Shown here one piece after another: positions 1 through 13,600 of a stretch of DNA of 64,000 bases. The notes beneath the pieces were generated by a model that saw only the letters and a list, made by a program, of their open reading frames with translations, did not search any database and was not told the origin of the DNA. The position numbers and the translations under genes were made by a program. Origin of the DNA: Phalacrocorax aristotelis (Eukaryota > Chordata > Aves > Suliformes > Phalacrocoracidae); contig NC_134276.1 of the NCBI RefSeq assembly GCF_949628215.1, positions 102,117,799 to 102,181,798 on the forward strand, written 5' to 3'. How positions within the stretch are numbered: the first letter of the stretch is position 1; each line of letters opens with the position of its first letter.

Positions 1-1652
1 AAACTTGTAAAACGGTGGCTCAGGAGTCCGATTTCCTCTGAGGATCAGGCTCGGATGGTGCCAATGAAACCAAGTCATCTAGCCTGACATCTTATCTGCC
101 ACTTCTAGAGCTGAGTGTGTCCCTGCTAAAATCAGCTCTGTCCCTGGGATCAGCTGGAACTCAGTGAGCAGGGAATCAGGTCACTAAACCGTCAGCTGAT
201 ACGTGTTTTGCAAAGTATGTGTCAAAATGCAGATTCCTAGTGAGATGCACCTAAAGGGCGGGTGTGGGACACTATTAGTTTTAGCAAATGCTGTTCCTAA
301 TGGAGTTTTCCTCTATTCTTCCAGCCAGAATGAAGTGGCCTTTGTGGAGGTTCTCTGCTGGGGTTTTGGGGAGAAATAGTTACCACAAATTGGAATAAGT
401 TCTTTTTTCAGCATTTATTTTTAAAACCAGGGTACTCTTTGTTGCATACAGAAAAGGTTATCGCTTACCTAAGGTAAAACACTTGTTACATCCTTTTATT
501 CGAGGGGTAGGAAGGTCTTTGACTTAATGAAATCTATTGCAAATCTGCTGTTGACCTCACTCCGAGCAGAAGCGGGCGTTCTTAAGAAGCATGGGAAATA
601 AATCAACACATTGCCACAGGCTGTACTGTAGAAAGAGGCAGGCAAAAAGACAGCTGGAAGGACTGCACACCTCCTTCCCTCCCTGGAGCCATGCCAGGTC
701 AGCTCAGATGAGGGATCCAGTCCTGCACCGCTCCCAGCCCCTGGCAGTCCCCTCGTGTAGTTTTCTGATTTGCAGAGCAAACCACACTGGGTTTCTCCTG
801 TACACAGCTCCGTTCCTGTAAAAGAAAAACGCACATATTATTATGGCTACTCAGCAGCCAGCGGCTACGTGGGTGGAGGTATTGGTTGCAGGCTTGCATT
901 CTTCAGCTTCTTGGGAACACTATATGCTTAGCAGGGTATCAGGTTTAACATCAAGTATCCTTCTTCCCTGGTTCCCTGTGAAAGTCCCTTGCTTGTACGA
1001 CTTCAGAGTGATGGGCTTTTCACGCTCAGCCGGGGATTCAGCCACTCCAGAAATAGTTTTAGTACATTGCTCTGCTTTGCTCTTTGCAAACAAGATTTTA
1101 CTGTGTTTCACCTGTAGACATAGCTCAGAAAATGGTAGCAATCGAACTGCTAACATTCCCTCATTGATACCCTCCTCTTCGTCTCTCGGGCTGCTTTCTC
1201 CCGGTTCCCCTTTTCCTTTGCCTCTGAAACGTGCACATTATCCATTAAGCAACTTGTTGAGACTTGCAGTCACTATCAGTAAAATAAGCCTCAAACTGAA
1301 GCCTCCCTCATTTGGGACTGTCTCTGTTGCAGACACCTTTTACTTTCTAGGGCTTGTCTTTTCAGGGTCACGCTATCACAGCAGTGGAAAAGGGCTAGGG
1401 TAGGAAGGAGCTCCAGCACCATCATTTTTTCCTCTGTTCAAAGGACGATTGGACATTCTGTGTGACCTCTAGGGAGTCGGGACATTCTCTTTTTTTTTTA
1501 ATTTTTAATGAGCAGCGCTACATCAGAACGCAGGCCCCCAAAAACGAAACAATTCTCATCTGCTCCATAGCATTGCTATACCTCTCTGCACATCTTTGTA
1601 TCTGAAACACTTCTATTGAAACTCTATCACTGAAGAGTGTACAGGCATATAT

Positions 1653-1684
1653 ATTTTATGCCTATGTTTATACAGGCATAAAAT
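1653..1684. repeat. perfect 11-bp inverted repeat with 10-nt loop
   Basis: ATTTTATGCCT at 1653-1663 is matched exactly by its reverse complement at 1674-1684. The intervening ten bases are AT-rich. A further partial copy of the 'aggcataaaa' arm follows at about 1686-1695. It lies in the RUNX1 intron. It may be the remnant of a small palindromic transposon or a simple AT-rich hairpin. Confidence 0.8.
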
Positions 1685-4489
1685 AAGGCATAAAAATCCC
1701 ATACATTGTTAACTTCCAAGCAGTAGCATTAAACTTTGCTTTAACTCACACCAGTATGAATCACGGGCTATTCCTCTATTCATCCAAGTCCAATTATCTT
1801 CTTTTAAAAACCCAAACTAACTCAAAATAGACATCTCAGACTACTTCTTGGATTTAAAGGGGCAGGTTGCCATGCCACTAAACCACTGTTTATTTGTTGA
1901 GGTTTTCATCTATAAAAGGATTGAGGTTAATTTTAACTTCCTATTTTACCAAGTCTCGAATCTGAGCATAAAGCTGCTTGTGTCATGGATACAAGTCCAA
2001 GCAAGTTCAGAGACCATAAATTGCTATAATCGAGTTTTATGCTTCTTTCATATCACAAGGAGGGAGAAAGTACACCTGTTCGTTTAAAAGATCTAACCAT
2101 AGCCAATTCACAGACTAAAGGAGAACAGAAGGGGAAAAAAAGCTTCCACCACATCACACATGGTTCAAGTTGAAAGATTACTTTGTGCCAGTACCAAGTG
2201 TATAATGTCAAAGGGTTTGACCTACATGCACAGAGTAAGGAAATTCAGTTAAAGCTCCAAACAGGCCAACACTTCAACCTTAACTCACCTCTCCCTTTGT
2301 ACAGAGGGGAAAAGAAAATAGGCAGAGCCATGCGAGCTGTGCTGGAGAGTTGTTTAAAACATTTAAGTAAGACCCTTGATGAGCATTTAAATCTATATAT
2401 ACAATAACTATAAATATATCTATCTATATATTACGGCTGAGTTTCTTCTAACACCAGCCTGAACCAGACACTAAATACATAATTACTGATTTTACACTGG
2501 TTAATGCTTACCAGAGTAGGTAGATCTGTAATTCAAGAGTTTTACATAAATACAAATTTGTACGGTTCTTTAAGAGTATCGTGTTTTTTTCAGGTCCAAT
2601 AGAAATATTTTAAAAGTCTAAGTTATCAGGCCAAGAAGGTATTGTTTTGGAGGCATTATTGTTGAGTTAATAAATTGCATAAACAAATCTCTAACTAGTG
2701 GAGTAAGGAATATCATCCAAAGCCATGTGCAATTGAAAAACTTCAATTTTTTTTCCAAATTAGCCCAAACAATGTTTTCAACTGGTGATTTATTAATTAC
2801 CCATAGGTTAAATAAATAAATAAAATAAAGCTATTTCTTCTGTCTAGGGAAAACAAAAAATCACTGTAATTACTTTAAGCTACATGCTTCTGGGGTTTTT
2901 TACACTTTTATAGCCTTAAAAATATCTGAGTTTGCTTGCTTGCTTTTTTCTTTCCTTTTTTTTTTTTAAATTTTGTAACCTTATATGTTAAGTTTCAGCT
3001 GGGACCATGCTTTTATGACCAAGTCAAAAATCCCTTGAAACAAGAGGCTGTAATAAAATTGCTAACAGATCTTCAAGCGAAGCAGCAGAATTAGCACCAA
3101 GAGCAAAGGAAGAGAGATCATTTAAAGATCAGCTCTTTGCCTTAGTACAAAACATAACGACTGAGAGATTATTTTGTTACAAGCCAGCCTTTTGTCTTCC
3201 TCCAGGTGCAATACACTTTGTTTAAGAGACATTTCAAGGTCCTTGCTATCGTAATCTCGTTCCACCAAAACCAGCCCAAGTTTATCAGGGTTCCCATGAA
3301 CCGGGGAAACACAGGAGTGGAGTCAAGGGCGGCGTTTAAGCCTGGGGATTTAAAATGGCTTTGTTCCTGCTATGGCTGTATCCTGCCCCGATTTTTAATA
3401 TTTCCACTTTTAAATCAGCTTAATAGGCCATAGGTTAATAGAGTTAGAGGTGTTCATGGGGCAGCATTGGAAGAGCAGGCTTTGACGGGACTGTCATTCT
3501 GCCTCATTTGCTGCTGCAAAATGCAGTTTTCAGGCACTTTTGAGAATCCAGATTGACGTGCTCATAGCTCCCTGCCAAAACAGATAAACAGGCTCTCAAG
3601 ACTAGAGGCTCGCCAACGCTTTCTGTTGTGCAATACACTAAATGCTGATATTTTTACATTTGCCTAGGACATGTCTGCGTCTCCCTGTCTTTCCTTAACC
3701 TGGCGTGCTTGCAGAGCGAGTCCATGGTGCTTTAACGGTGTGTCATCCCATTTCCAGTTGATTAACCATCTGACCTCTCCATCCCAAAATACACTTCCTA
3801 GCATGTCGAGCGAGTGCTGCCTGAGCTTGCACCCTTCCTATCGGCGCTCCTCCTGCCTCCCCCCGGCCAGTCACGGCAGTGGGCAGCACGGGCAGCACAG
3901 GCAGTGCAGGAGCTGGCAGCGGCTATGCCATTTCCAATCAGCATGGCCAGGGCTGCCAAGTTCCCTGGCTCTGGCGCTTCTCCTGCATATGCAGGAGCCC
4001 TCCTCCCCAGCCCTGGAGTATAGTTTCCCCACCGTAAGCCAGGTCACGGCACTCAGGGGAGATCCCCTTTGATGTAGCTCCCCTCCAGCACCCGTCTTCT
4101 GGGGCGGGCAGCCAACATGCTGAATGCATGCCGGGAGCCCGCTTTGGGTGAGAGGTAGAGATGGTCTTTCTCCTTTCCCCTCCTTTCAATGTCAATAGCC
4201 ACCAAATAGCTCCTGTGTGGGGAAAAGGCAGGAGATGAAGCCACCCCAGGGGTGTGGACCCAAAGCCCGAGTGCCACAGCCACCGGCAGGCTGCAGGAAG
4301 TTTGTTGAAATTATGATGTTTTCCCAAAATATTTTGGAAACCAAATCTGTTTAACTGGAAGGTTTCCAACTGGCTCTATCAAAAAGGAAATTTTATAGAG
4401 AGAAAATATCTTTTTACTGAAAGTACAATATGTTTCTTTGATTCGCAGTTATTGCTCAGCACATAATACTTTTATATAATGCCATGAGT

Positions 4490-4760
4490 AACCTCAGCAG
4501 TTTTTCTTTTTAATGGGTACAGTGTCATTAGCAGCAGACTCATGCTGCTACCTATTTATCGTGTCATAAATCAGCTCGCATCTGAAGAGATTAGCACACC
4601 AGCATGTGAACTGGATTAGCATATGCAAAACAATTCTTTTATTCAGTCTAATAGAAGTCCACTCTGGAGAAAAATCCCTCCTTTTTAACACGCCCTACTA
4701 AAAAATGTATATAAACCTCCTGTTTAAGGGTATCTGAATCCATCCTGTAGCTCTGCCAGG
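4490..4760. promoter_or_regulatory. candidate conserved intronic element with octamer and SOX-like sites
   Basis: An AT-rich block of complex, non-repetitive sequence contains ATGCAAA (4623-4629, POU/octamer type) directly abutting ACAAT (4630-4634, SOX-like). Two ATTAGC/ATTAGCA motifs lie just upstream. Adjacent octamer and SOX sites are a common enhancer arrangement. Conservation is inferred only from composition and cannot be tested here. Confidence 0.25.
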
Positions 4761-6914
4761 CACAGATGCTCCCATATTTATCCAGAGCTACTTGCATTGA
4801 CCAAACTGGAGTATGTCTTAGGAAGTTTGCTCTAAAGCATAAACTAAAAGGAGCAGCAGAAATATGACTCTTGCCATCCGCAGAAGCTCAGAAGAAAGTT
4901 GTGTAGCACTTCTGGCCAAGTGAGACTTCTCATTTTGCTGTGAAACTAACACCTTCCATATTTGTATCTTGGAGAATGTTTCTGAGGTTATAGTATATAC
5001 AGACTATATTGTATAGACCAGAAAATATCAGTCTGGTAAAGATATACACAAGATATGCATAATATAACTAAATAACCTGCAGCTTCATAGTGTCTATTTT
5101 TTCTTGGCTCCAACTCTCAACATCATTTTTTACTCAGTCATTTCATCCCATGTGGAAATAGGCTTCTTACAGCAAAAGGCATGCCTTCCATTTGATTGGT
5201 AAAGTTCATAACGCTGTTTGGGTCCCCTCCAAATACTAATTTTGACAGGGATAAAATTTTGTTACCATGACACGTTATCTCTGCCAAGACTTCACTTATC
5301 TGCAGGGCTGGTTGTACTGTGACACACGAGGAGGGTGGTGATACCCAGCAGTAGCCCAGGAACAACAGAGGTCCTGAGGAATTCCCTGTCCAGCATTAGA
5401 AATCTCCTTTCTTCCCTCCTTCCCTGCCAGGAGCGGGCCACCAGTTTTGCTATTTTGAGATAGGATAGGTGGGATACTGTATTAATAGCAGTATAGAAAG
5501 ATTTAGAAAAATCTCCTCTGAGGCCCAGATGAAGTAATGGTTATCCAGTGTTCAAGAAAAATTCATTCAAGTGGCAACGGGTGCAAAGTGGGGGCTGTTA
5601 GCATGCAAAAGGAATAAAGACTGTGCTTTAAAGAAGAGATTAGCATAGCTGGGTTTATTCAGCATGCCGAAACAGAGGCTGAGAGGGAAGATAATTGCAG
5701 TCAATAAACACAACAGCGAGGTTCAACATCGGGGAGGGAGGAGAACCATTTTCACCAAAGGACAGTGTTGGCTCGAGAACAAGTGGTTATTCTGTAAACT
5801 GACCGTCAATGAATTTAGTCTGGAAATTAGAAGATGGTTCCTAGGTATCAGAGCAGCCCTGGCAGCCTTCCAGGGGGCTATTAGAGACAGAAAGATGTAA
5901 TTTAAGACGGCTCTTGCTCTGTTATGTAAGTGCAGAACACAAGATGTGGCTGGGCTGCAGGGCCCAGGAGGTGCTCTCCAGGCCTGTATTTTCTTCCATT
6001 TGATCAATTCTCCGCACCTGTTGCTTCACCGAGGCAGAACAAGGGACATTTCATTCTCCGGGACAGGACGGAGGAGGCTCAGGGATCTTCTCAACTCTTT
6101 GCTTTGTCAGATCTCAGGGACAGGATAAAACCTTTGCCTGCAAACTCACAGTGCACTCCTTACTCCCAGTTGGACTACCAGGTCTTCAGCAGTTCTCTGA
6201 AAAAATCCCATCTGGGACGCAGGCTCAGCCAGCTCTCCAGCACTGGCACTGGAGACATCGTGCTTTGCCTGCTTAGGGGAAGGCTTTCCCCATTTGAGGG
6301 TGGCAGGAATCCGTCCTGCCAACCCCTCTGTGCACCTCCAGGATTCATCCCCTTCAGCCACAGATTTGCACCTCCGACAACTGTTCCCACTCGGGGCAGA
6401 GCAAGGTGAGGAAGCCAGTTCCTCAACACCTGCCCGCATTGCAGGCAGCACGCCCAGCTCCGGGGCATAAGCCTTGCTCAAGAGCCTCCCCTACCTCCCC
6501 ACATTCAGCTCTAGAAAAAAAAAGAGCTTGAAATTGTTTAGCTTTTTCATCAACTTAAGGCACTAATGGAAAGAGTTATGTAATGGTGTTTAATCCAGAA
6601 GATTTCCAAGTGTCGATATATTTAAAAGATACCAATCTTCATATTCCAATTGCCTGGCGCTTCCTGGGATTTAAAAAAAAGCAGTAGATAAGGCAACAAA
6701 TATGTTCTCAGTCCCCAAGCAACACCTCCACTTACACAAATTTTCCTTCTGCGTTTTTTTTTCCCCCTGTTGTCCTCAGCACAGGGCATCCTAAAGGACG
6801 ACTGTAACTAAAGAAAAGGGAATCTTGGTTTTAAAGCAGAAATCAAGGTGTTTAGAAATCTGTATTTTGTCCTAAGGCTTGTCAAAGTCATTCTGCATAT
6901 CTTTAGGCAAGCTA

Positions 6915-7098
6915 TTTAGAGCCTGATTTTATACAAAGTAGTTAGGAAAACTTAGCACACCAGAAAGGTGCCTTAGCAAGATTTTTGATAGTGCCCAAGC
7001 CCCTAAGCCCCAGAGAAATCAGTGACAGCTATGGAGATGTCTTTGGAAATCTCTCTAGCTGTCTAGCTGTATCTTTAGGCACCTATAAAATTTGGCAG
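6915..7098. mobile_element. decayed palindromic DNA-transposon-like repeat
   Basis: Repeated degenerate modules of the type 'cagattttcaaaagtgc', 'cttagcaagattttt', 'gcccaagcccctaagcccc' and 'tttaggcacctataaa' run through this stretch, and the two ends are roughly inverted. I recognise this word pattern as an old non-autonomous element abundant in sauropsid genomes, but I cannot name the exact family. It is heavily diverged and carries no coding sequence. Confidence 0.45.
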
Positions 7099-8719
7099 TT
7101 TGCTCCCAGACACAGTTTTATTTTTCATTAATCAGTCCATGTCTTTTACCACATGAGAACAATGTTGAGCTGATGGATAGTGCTAAGAGGAACAGCTTGC
7201 AGGCAGGGACAAGTATCCCAGGTTCAGTTTTTAACTTGCACAGTGAACCTCTCTGGTTTGTTTTGTTTTGTCATCTTCAACTCAGTATGCCAAAGTCCCT
7301 TCTCCACTATGTCATTGCAAAAGTGGAGCCACTCTCTGACCCAATGCAGGAATCTTGTGCCCACGTTGATGTTAGCAGCCTAGTGTTAGTGCTGTCAGTG
7401 GTCACTGTGATTGCCAGAGAAAAGAGTGAATTACTCTCGCTCACGTCTTGCTCCTTTAGCTCTCTCCTGGTACAGCAGTGCTGGAGTCACCCCTCTGAGG
7501 CAGACCCTCTGCCTGCTCTTCTCTCCTTCTCATGTCTGGGGCAACTGAGAAGGCCCAACATTTTTCAGGATGGCAGCTTAAATGCACTGTACCTCAGGGA
7601 ACATTCCCATCTGCTGTTGAGATTAGCTGGGTCACTGGGCTCTCTTTTCCAGGGAAACACTTGGTTCTGTCTCACCTCTTCTCTTGCCCTGCTCTAAATC
7701 TCAACTATGGCATCAGCATGCTGGAGATGTCTAAAGCAAATATCCTTGCCTGCCCCAGAGGCAGGAGCTTCCACCGTCCTGAACTTTGGATGGCAACACG
7801 TGGCCATGTGTTTGATAGAATTTCAGCATTTGAGGCAGCTACTCCTTGAGTTTTGGGTTATTCCTCACTGGCCCTTGAAGCATATTCTTGGCCTTTGAAT
7901 GGCTCAATTGTGAGAAAGATTAAAAGTGCTGATTGCAAAACTCCGGTAAATAAAATCTCAGTTCTTTACTGACAAACCCAGTTTCTTTCCATAGCATTCT
8001 CGTCTTTAATCCCATCTTGGCAGAACATGGCATGTTTTGATACCAGAGCTCAGATTACCTTCCATGGTAAATAAAACAAACAAAAAATAAATAAGAGCTC
8101 CTTACCCTAAAAACAAACACCCACTGAAACCAGCTTATTATTCAGCTGATGCTGCTGCCCAAGTGCCAGAAGATACCACTTTGATTTTGTAACTGAATGT
8201 ATTCTTTTCCCTCAAGTACTGAATTGAGCCTCTCCAAACTTGAAATGCTGAGGGGTTAGAGCAGAGTGACCACACACACCCTTACTGTTTGCCATCTACA
8301 AAACAAAGAAGGAGGAAATGAGGAGACTAGCACACAAGTTAGTGTTCAAATGTTTGTTTCTGAGGTGAAAACCCCGCCTCAGTACACAGAGCCCGCATGG
8401 TCTGGGTTGGTGCAGATGGCTAGATTTGGATGGAGTGAAATCAACCCCTCTAGCCCCGCAGGAGGCTGCAGCAGCTACCAGTGCTCAGAGCAGCCAAGGG
8501 GCTTTGCATTCAGGAGGACTGGCACGGTCTCTGCTTTCATCACCAGTGGGATTTATCCACGGGGCGGGGGGCTCCTTTCGAAGCATCAAGTGCAGACATG
8601 CTCTCGCCTCTTCCGCTGCCATGCCTTTAACAAGATGTTGCATCAAGCAGATCTCCTCTACTGATCTCACACAGTTAGAGGGTTCACAGGGCTCTTTTTA
8701 CAAGACTGAGTACGCAGTA

Positions 8720-8945
8720 CACCCTTAGCAAACTTATTTATAAGTTTTCCCTGTGTATTCAATATATTATGACCCCTATAAATGGAGATTGTTCACATCC
8801 AAAGAACAATGGGCATGGATGTGCTCGGTAAAACAATCAATTATGTGGGGAAGTGCACATTATATAGTCAAATAGACGATTGTCTCCGTCTGACCATTTT
8901 AATTCTATTTATACAACCCTCCTCTTAAAAGCACTGAAAAACAAA
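8720..8945. promoter_or_regulatory. candidate conserved intronic element
   Basis: A unique AT-rich block contains a SOX-type GAACAATGG (8804-8812), homeobox-like TTTATAAG and TCAATTA words, and a TTTTAATTCTATTTATAC run. Complex AT-rich sequence without repeats is typical of deeply conserved non-coding DNA in developmental transcription-factor introns. The call rests on appearance only. Confidence 0.2.
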
Positions 8946-10635
8946 AGCATAGGAAATAGATCCATTAAAAAATTGTGGGTTTGCTGTCAGGGTCAGCTTG
9001 ATTTCCAGCAGTAAATGCCTAGGTCTGTTTCAGAGGTTTACTTGGTTTATCTGTGTTGGGGAAGATACTCAGTTCAACACTGGCAGTTCTGAGAGCTTCC
9101 AGGTTTTGGTGCGCAACTCCAGGCACTTTCAAGGAGATGCTTTGAACGTCTCTGATTAGGTACTCGAAAACAGAACTTGATCACTAGGCATGCTTTAGAA
9201 TATAAACCATTGTAGTTTGCATTCTCTGCATTTTTAAATAATTGCAATTATCAGAGCTTTCGGATATAACTTGGTCAGTGTAGGTTCACTTAGCTTCCTG
9301 CAGATGAAATTCAGGTGATCACTGCCAACAAAAACCAATGAAACCAAAAATCCTTTGCATAACAACAAGTTATATTTATTGCTTTATTCTTCAATAACTT
9401 TCCAGTATTCAGAGAAGTTGCTGTAAACTGCTACATCCTTCGGATTGTAAGAAAGACAATGTTTTGTCAGAAGCAGTGCTTTGTTTTATTAGTCTAATGA
9501 TGATTTACAGCTAGCTGAGCAAGTGTAACATTTATGATGATTTCAGTTCTCATTGCATAAGGTTACTGGAGTATATTTAATTTTAAAAATACCAAGTCCA
9601 AACAATGATCCTCATTCTGCAGTACAGCACGTGAATAACTGCTCAAAAGAATAATCTCTTTGATATCCCTGAGACCTATATATACATGAGCAATTTTACA
9701 TGCAAAACCATTTGCAAATTCAAACTCAGTATTAATTAGTTCATGGGGGGAAGTATCCACCAGAAAACAGTTCTGCTCTGCCATACATTATAAAGGTGAA
9801 CACCTGTGTTAACTTGAAAAGGAACCGCACAAAAGGGAGGGAGACATTTCAAGTTAGTGTAAACCAAGGTTTGCCAACTAATGCTCACCTAGACACAAAT
9901 GGATAGCTAGCGTATTGTTATTTTTACCTCTCCTCTGCAAATACTTTTTTGAAAAGCTCTCTTTCAGCTTCCTTCAGCTTTTAAGCACATACCTGGTGTT
10001 TGTGCCAGGCTCTTGTGCTGGTGGCGCTCCCCAGCCTCCACCCTTGCAAGCCCTCTCCCATTGCCCAGCCAGCAGATAAGCCCTGTCGGTGGATGTGGCA
10101 GGGGACCGGCCTGGGACCTGCAGGAGCCAGCCCTGGCCCAGGGAAGTCTCCTGTCTGTCCCCCTTTTGCTTGGCAAGGGACTGCGAGTGCTGCCTGTCAG
10201 TGCTATGAAATGTAAGTGCCCTGTGTGCTCCCCAAGGACGGAGGAGCTGCAGAAGGGAGAAGGGCTTGCAGCTGGGGTCAAGGGCAGCTAAAACTGACCT
10301 GCCAGGGCATAGAGAGAAAGCAGGTGGAGCAGGGCTTGCCAGATGCCTCAGGCATGGTGGAGGGCCTGGCCGTCACCAGCATGTCTGTGGGTCGCCCACG
10401 GGTGACCGAGCCCAGGGTGGCCGGGGTGCCACGCAGGATCCCTCCCTGCTCATGCCAGAACCTGGGGGAAGCGTGGGAGGCCACCAGCACTGCCCACTCT
10501 TGCCCTGACTGGGCTGACTAACACGGCCAGACATAGAGTAGACTAGGCTGAAGCAGGTGGGAGAAGTAAAGGCAGAGAGGGGAGAGAGTGTGTAAACAGG
10601 TTTTCCTGGAAAATTGAAGGAAATATATCCATGGC

Positions 10636-10674
10636 GGGGGGGGGAAAGAAAGAGAGAAAGAAAGAAAGAAAAAC
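10636..10674 (+). repeat. G9 tract followed by (GAAA)n microsatellite
   Basis: Nine consecutive Gs (10636-10644) run directly into an imperfect GAAA/GAGA tandem repeat of about 30 bases. Confidence 0.9.
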
Positions 10675-13600
10675 AGCTGTGTTAATTCTTGTGCTTGTTT
10701 GATCATGTCCAGAGCCTCCTAAACTCCCATGGAAAGGAACAGTTTTGTTTCATGAGGGTGGTGCATACTGAGTGTGCGTCCATGTGATTTTTGTATTTGT
10801 ACATTAAACATTTCCCCAAGATGTAATTCCTTCCCTCCTGCACTTGGAATAAAGTGACTTTACAAGAAGGACTGCCTCCAAAGAGCAAGCAAAGGAGGGC
10901 TGTTGGGGCAAGATAGGGCAAATGTAAATGTGTCTGAGCTAGCTGCTCCACCCAGACTCTCATCTTTATATGAAAAAAAAAGTTTCCAATAACTGAAACA
11001 GGCAAGGTCTGATCTGCACAGACGGTCTGCAGGCATCTGCCCAAGAAGCTGACGGTTGGCTGGTACATCCTCATCTGATTTATGTTGTGTGTGTTAAGCC
11101 TTAAATTGTTGAGTCTCTGGCTGGCTGCAGTGGTATTACTGGATGGTTGGTGTATGTTTTCAGCTCACAGAGCTGGCTCTGATACTGGGGTTGCTGGCGC
11201 TGAATCAATTCCAATCTCACACCTGTCTGAGACAATGAAGGCCTTGTTGCACACATCTCCACCAAAGGCTGTCATACAACTTATTTTTCATATTTCAAGA
11301 AGAAGGAAAAAAAAAGGAGGACTGAGGAAATGCTGTCTCCTCACAAGACACGTTCCCCATGCCTTGATGCAGCGCGCCCCTCTTCTCTTTATGGGAAAAT
11401 ATATTTACAAAACAAAGCCAGTGGAGTGCTTATGGAAAGTGTAGTTTAATCCTGGCAGATAAATGTGACTAAGGCTTGGTCTCCAGGGACTTTGTAGGTC
11501 CATGTCTGGTGGATTAAGCCTGGGAGATAGGCACCTAGTTTGTCACACCCTTGCTGGAAAGTCTACCTCTAGCTGGGTTAGCACTATTAATAGCTTCTTA
11601 TCAGTATGCCTAGCACCTGTGCCATTCACCTAGCATTTTGGGGTTATTTCTTGAGATCTCAGAGACTCTGAAAGGTGCTGGGCTCAGATGCCAGCATGGC
11701 TGAGATCCCCTGCTTCCTGGCACATCCAGCTTAGCCTGGATGGAGGATTAGCCTGGCTCCAGACCCCATTCACTCCAGAGTTGAAGGCAGGAGTCTGATC
11801 TTTGTCTTGGACGTTCATCATTGCCCTTATGGTCTCTCTTCACCCACTCTTCCTCCTCCTGTTCTGTTGCACAGATGTCTTAGGTGTGCATCCTCTGGAA
11901 ACTGTAATGTCGGCTATTTCTTTCAAACTGTTGTGTCAAAATAAAGTCAGCTTTGTTTTCTAGCTCTGTTCTGGTCAGCCGGTACTTCTGGTCCTAAATT
12001 AGAGCCTTTTCCTGCCCTTTCTGTTACACCCTTCTTCCCACTATGAGTAGATGGCAGAGGGAGGCAGGGGCTGTAGACCTGTCGCATGCAGGTTTTTTTC
12101 CATTTACTATGTTAATGGCAATTTTTCACCAACTCAGACAGGAGGCATGTGGCTGAGCATTTCCTTGGAGCGGGAGTTCGCTCCCTACTGCTGAAACAGC
12201 CTGAAAATGCAGAGTGGCTTTCCAGACTCTCCCCACATACCTGTTAGCCATGTATCAGCAAAGGCTAACTGAGCCTCCTGAGTCAGCAGAACTGCTGTGG
12301 TGCTGTTAGTGACTGGGTCCATCCATCCCCCTGAAAGACTGGTGGTGCAACTCAGCAGCTTTCCCATGTCCCTCTTCTAAGCTTTCCAACCCAGTCTCCT
12401 CCATTTTTGCCAGTGCCATCACTGGTTGCATTGCCAGGTCTGTGCAGATGGGGGTGGGTAGATGGAGGACTGGGTGGGAAAGAGCAGCATGAAATGCAAT
12501 GCAGCATTGTGGTCTCGTTCCTCCTCATCTTGCCTCTTACTGCAGCCTCTGTTCTTTGCCCCAAAACATCTTTCAAGGAGGAAAGTAGGAAGGAACAAAG
12601 GAGAGCATGAGGCACTGCAACTTTCTCATATTCAGTGAGTTTTGAAAGGTGCAGAATTAGACCAAAAGGCAGCTCTTCAGCCAATGTAAGTTAGCCTTGC
12701 TCTACTAACTAGGCCAGCCGAGGATCTGCCCTTGCACCTTGTCAGGGTGGTCTTCAGCATAAAAATAAATGATTAACTATGTAATGAGTGAATATAAAGA
12801 CAGATGGTAAAGTATACTTCTGTTGGTACTTGCATGCCTTTGTTTAAGAATACAGAAAAAGGCCCTGCGGTGATGAAATGCAGACGGGAGCATGATGTTA
12901 TCTTGCACCTATAAACCTTGCTCTGAGTCCACTGGTGGCCACTATCCAGAACTGCTGAGTTCAGACACACGGGCTTGTACTAAGTAGAAATGGTGCGTTT
13001 CAATCTTCAGTAAACAGCATTTTTGCCGCAGGGCCCAAATCCTTCAAACATTTGCCTAGGTAATTGTCTGTTTTTGCCTTCTAGTGTCTCATCATCAGCT
13101 TATCTGTAAGTTCAGACTGGCTAAATGAGTATGTGAGGATGGGGGAAGAGCTGCTGGAGGACGGGGGAATAAACCATTTCATATTTAATTTGCTGGCAGG
13201 AGAGTCTAATGTGAGTGCAGCTAAGCGATCATTTTAGGATCACGTTGGGGAAAAAATGAGTAATACAGCATATTAATTTAAACAGATTAAAGAGCAGCAC
13301 AAATAAATGAAGGGGTTTTTTGTTTTGTTTCTCTGGCAGTCCCAAAATATCAACAACTGCAAAGCAACAACAGCAGATATATAATTTCTGGTTGGAATAA
13401 ATGAATTGTTTCAAAATGTTGCCAATTTTTAAAATTGTGAAAATGTAGACATAAGAAATATTTCAGTTAGGACAATTTCTGAAGTTATTTTGTCCCTAAC
13501 CAAGCCAACAATCTATAACCTACAAGAACCTTGTTTCTTGCCATAGCATTGGATTTTTACATTAAATGTAAATGCCTTTGTTTGGTCTTACTCTTACTTA

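Noticed and set aside
843..1403. 186-codon + strand open frame near the left edge
   Set aside because: Translation is low-information Ser/Leu-rich sequence with no domain or splice support; considered a chance frame.
7092..7697. 201-codon + strand open frame in the RUNX1 intron
   Set aside because: Begins inside a transposon relic and the translation looks like random Leu/Ser-rich sequence.
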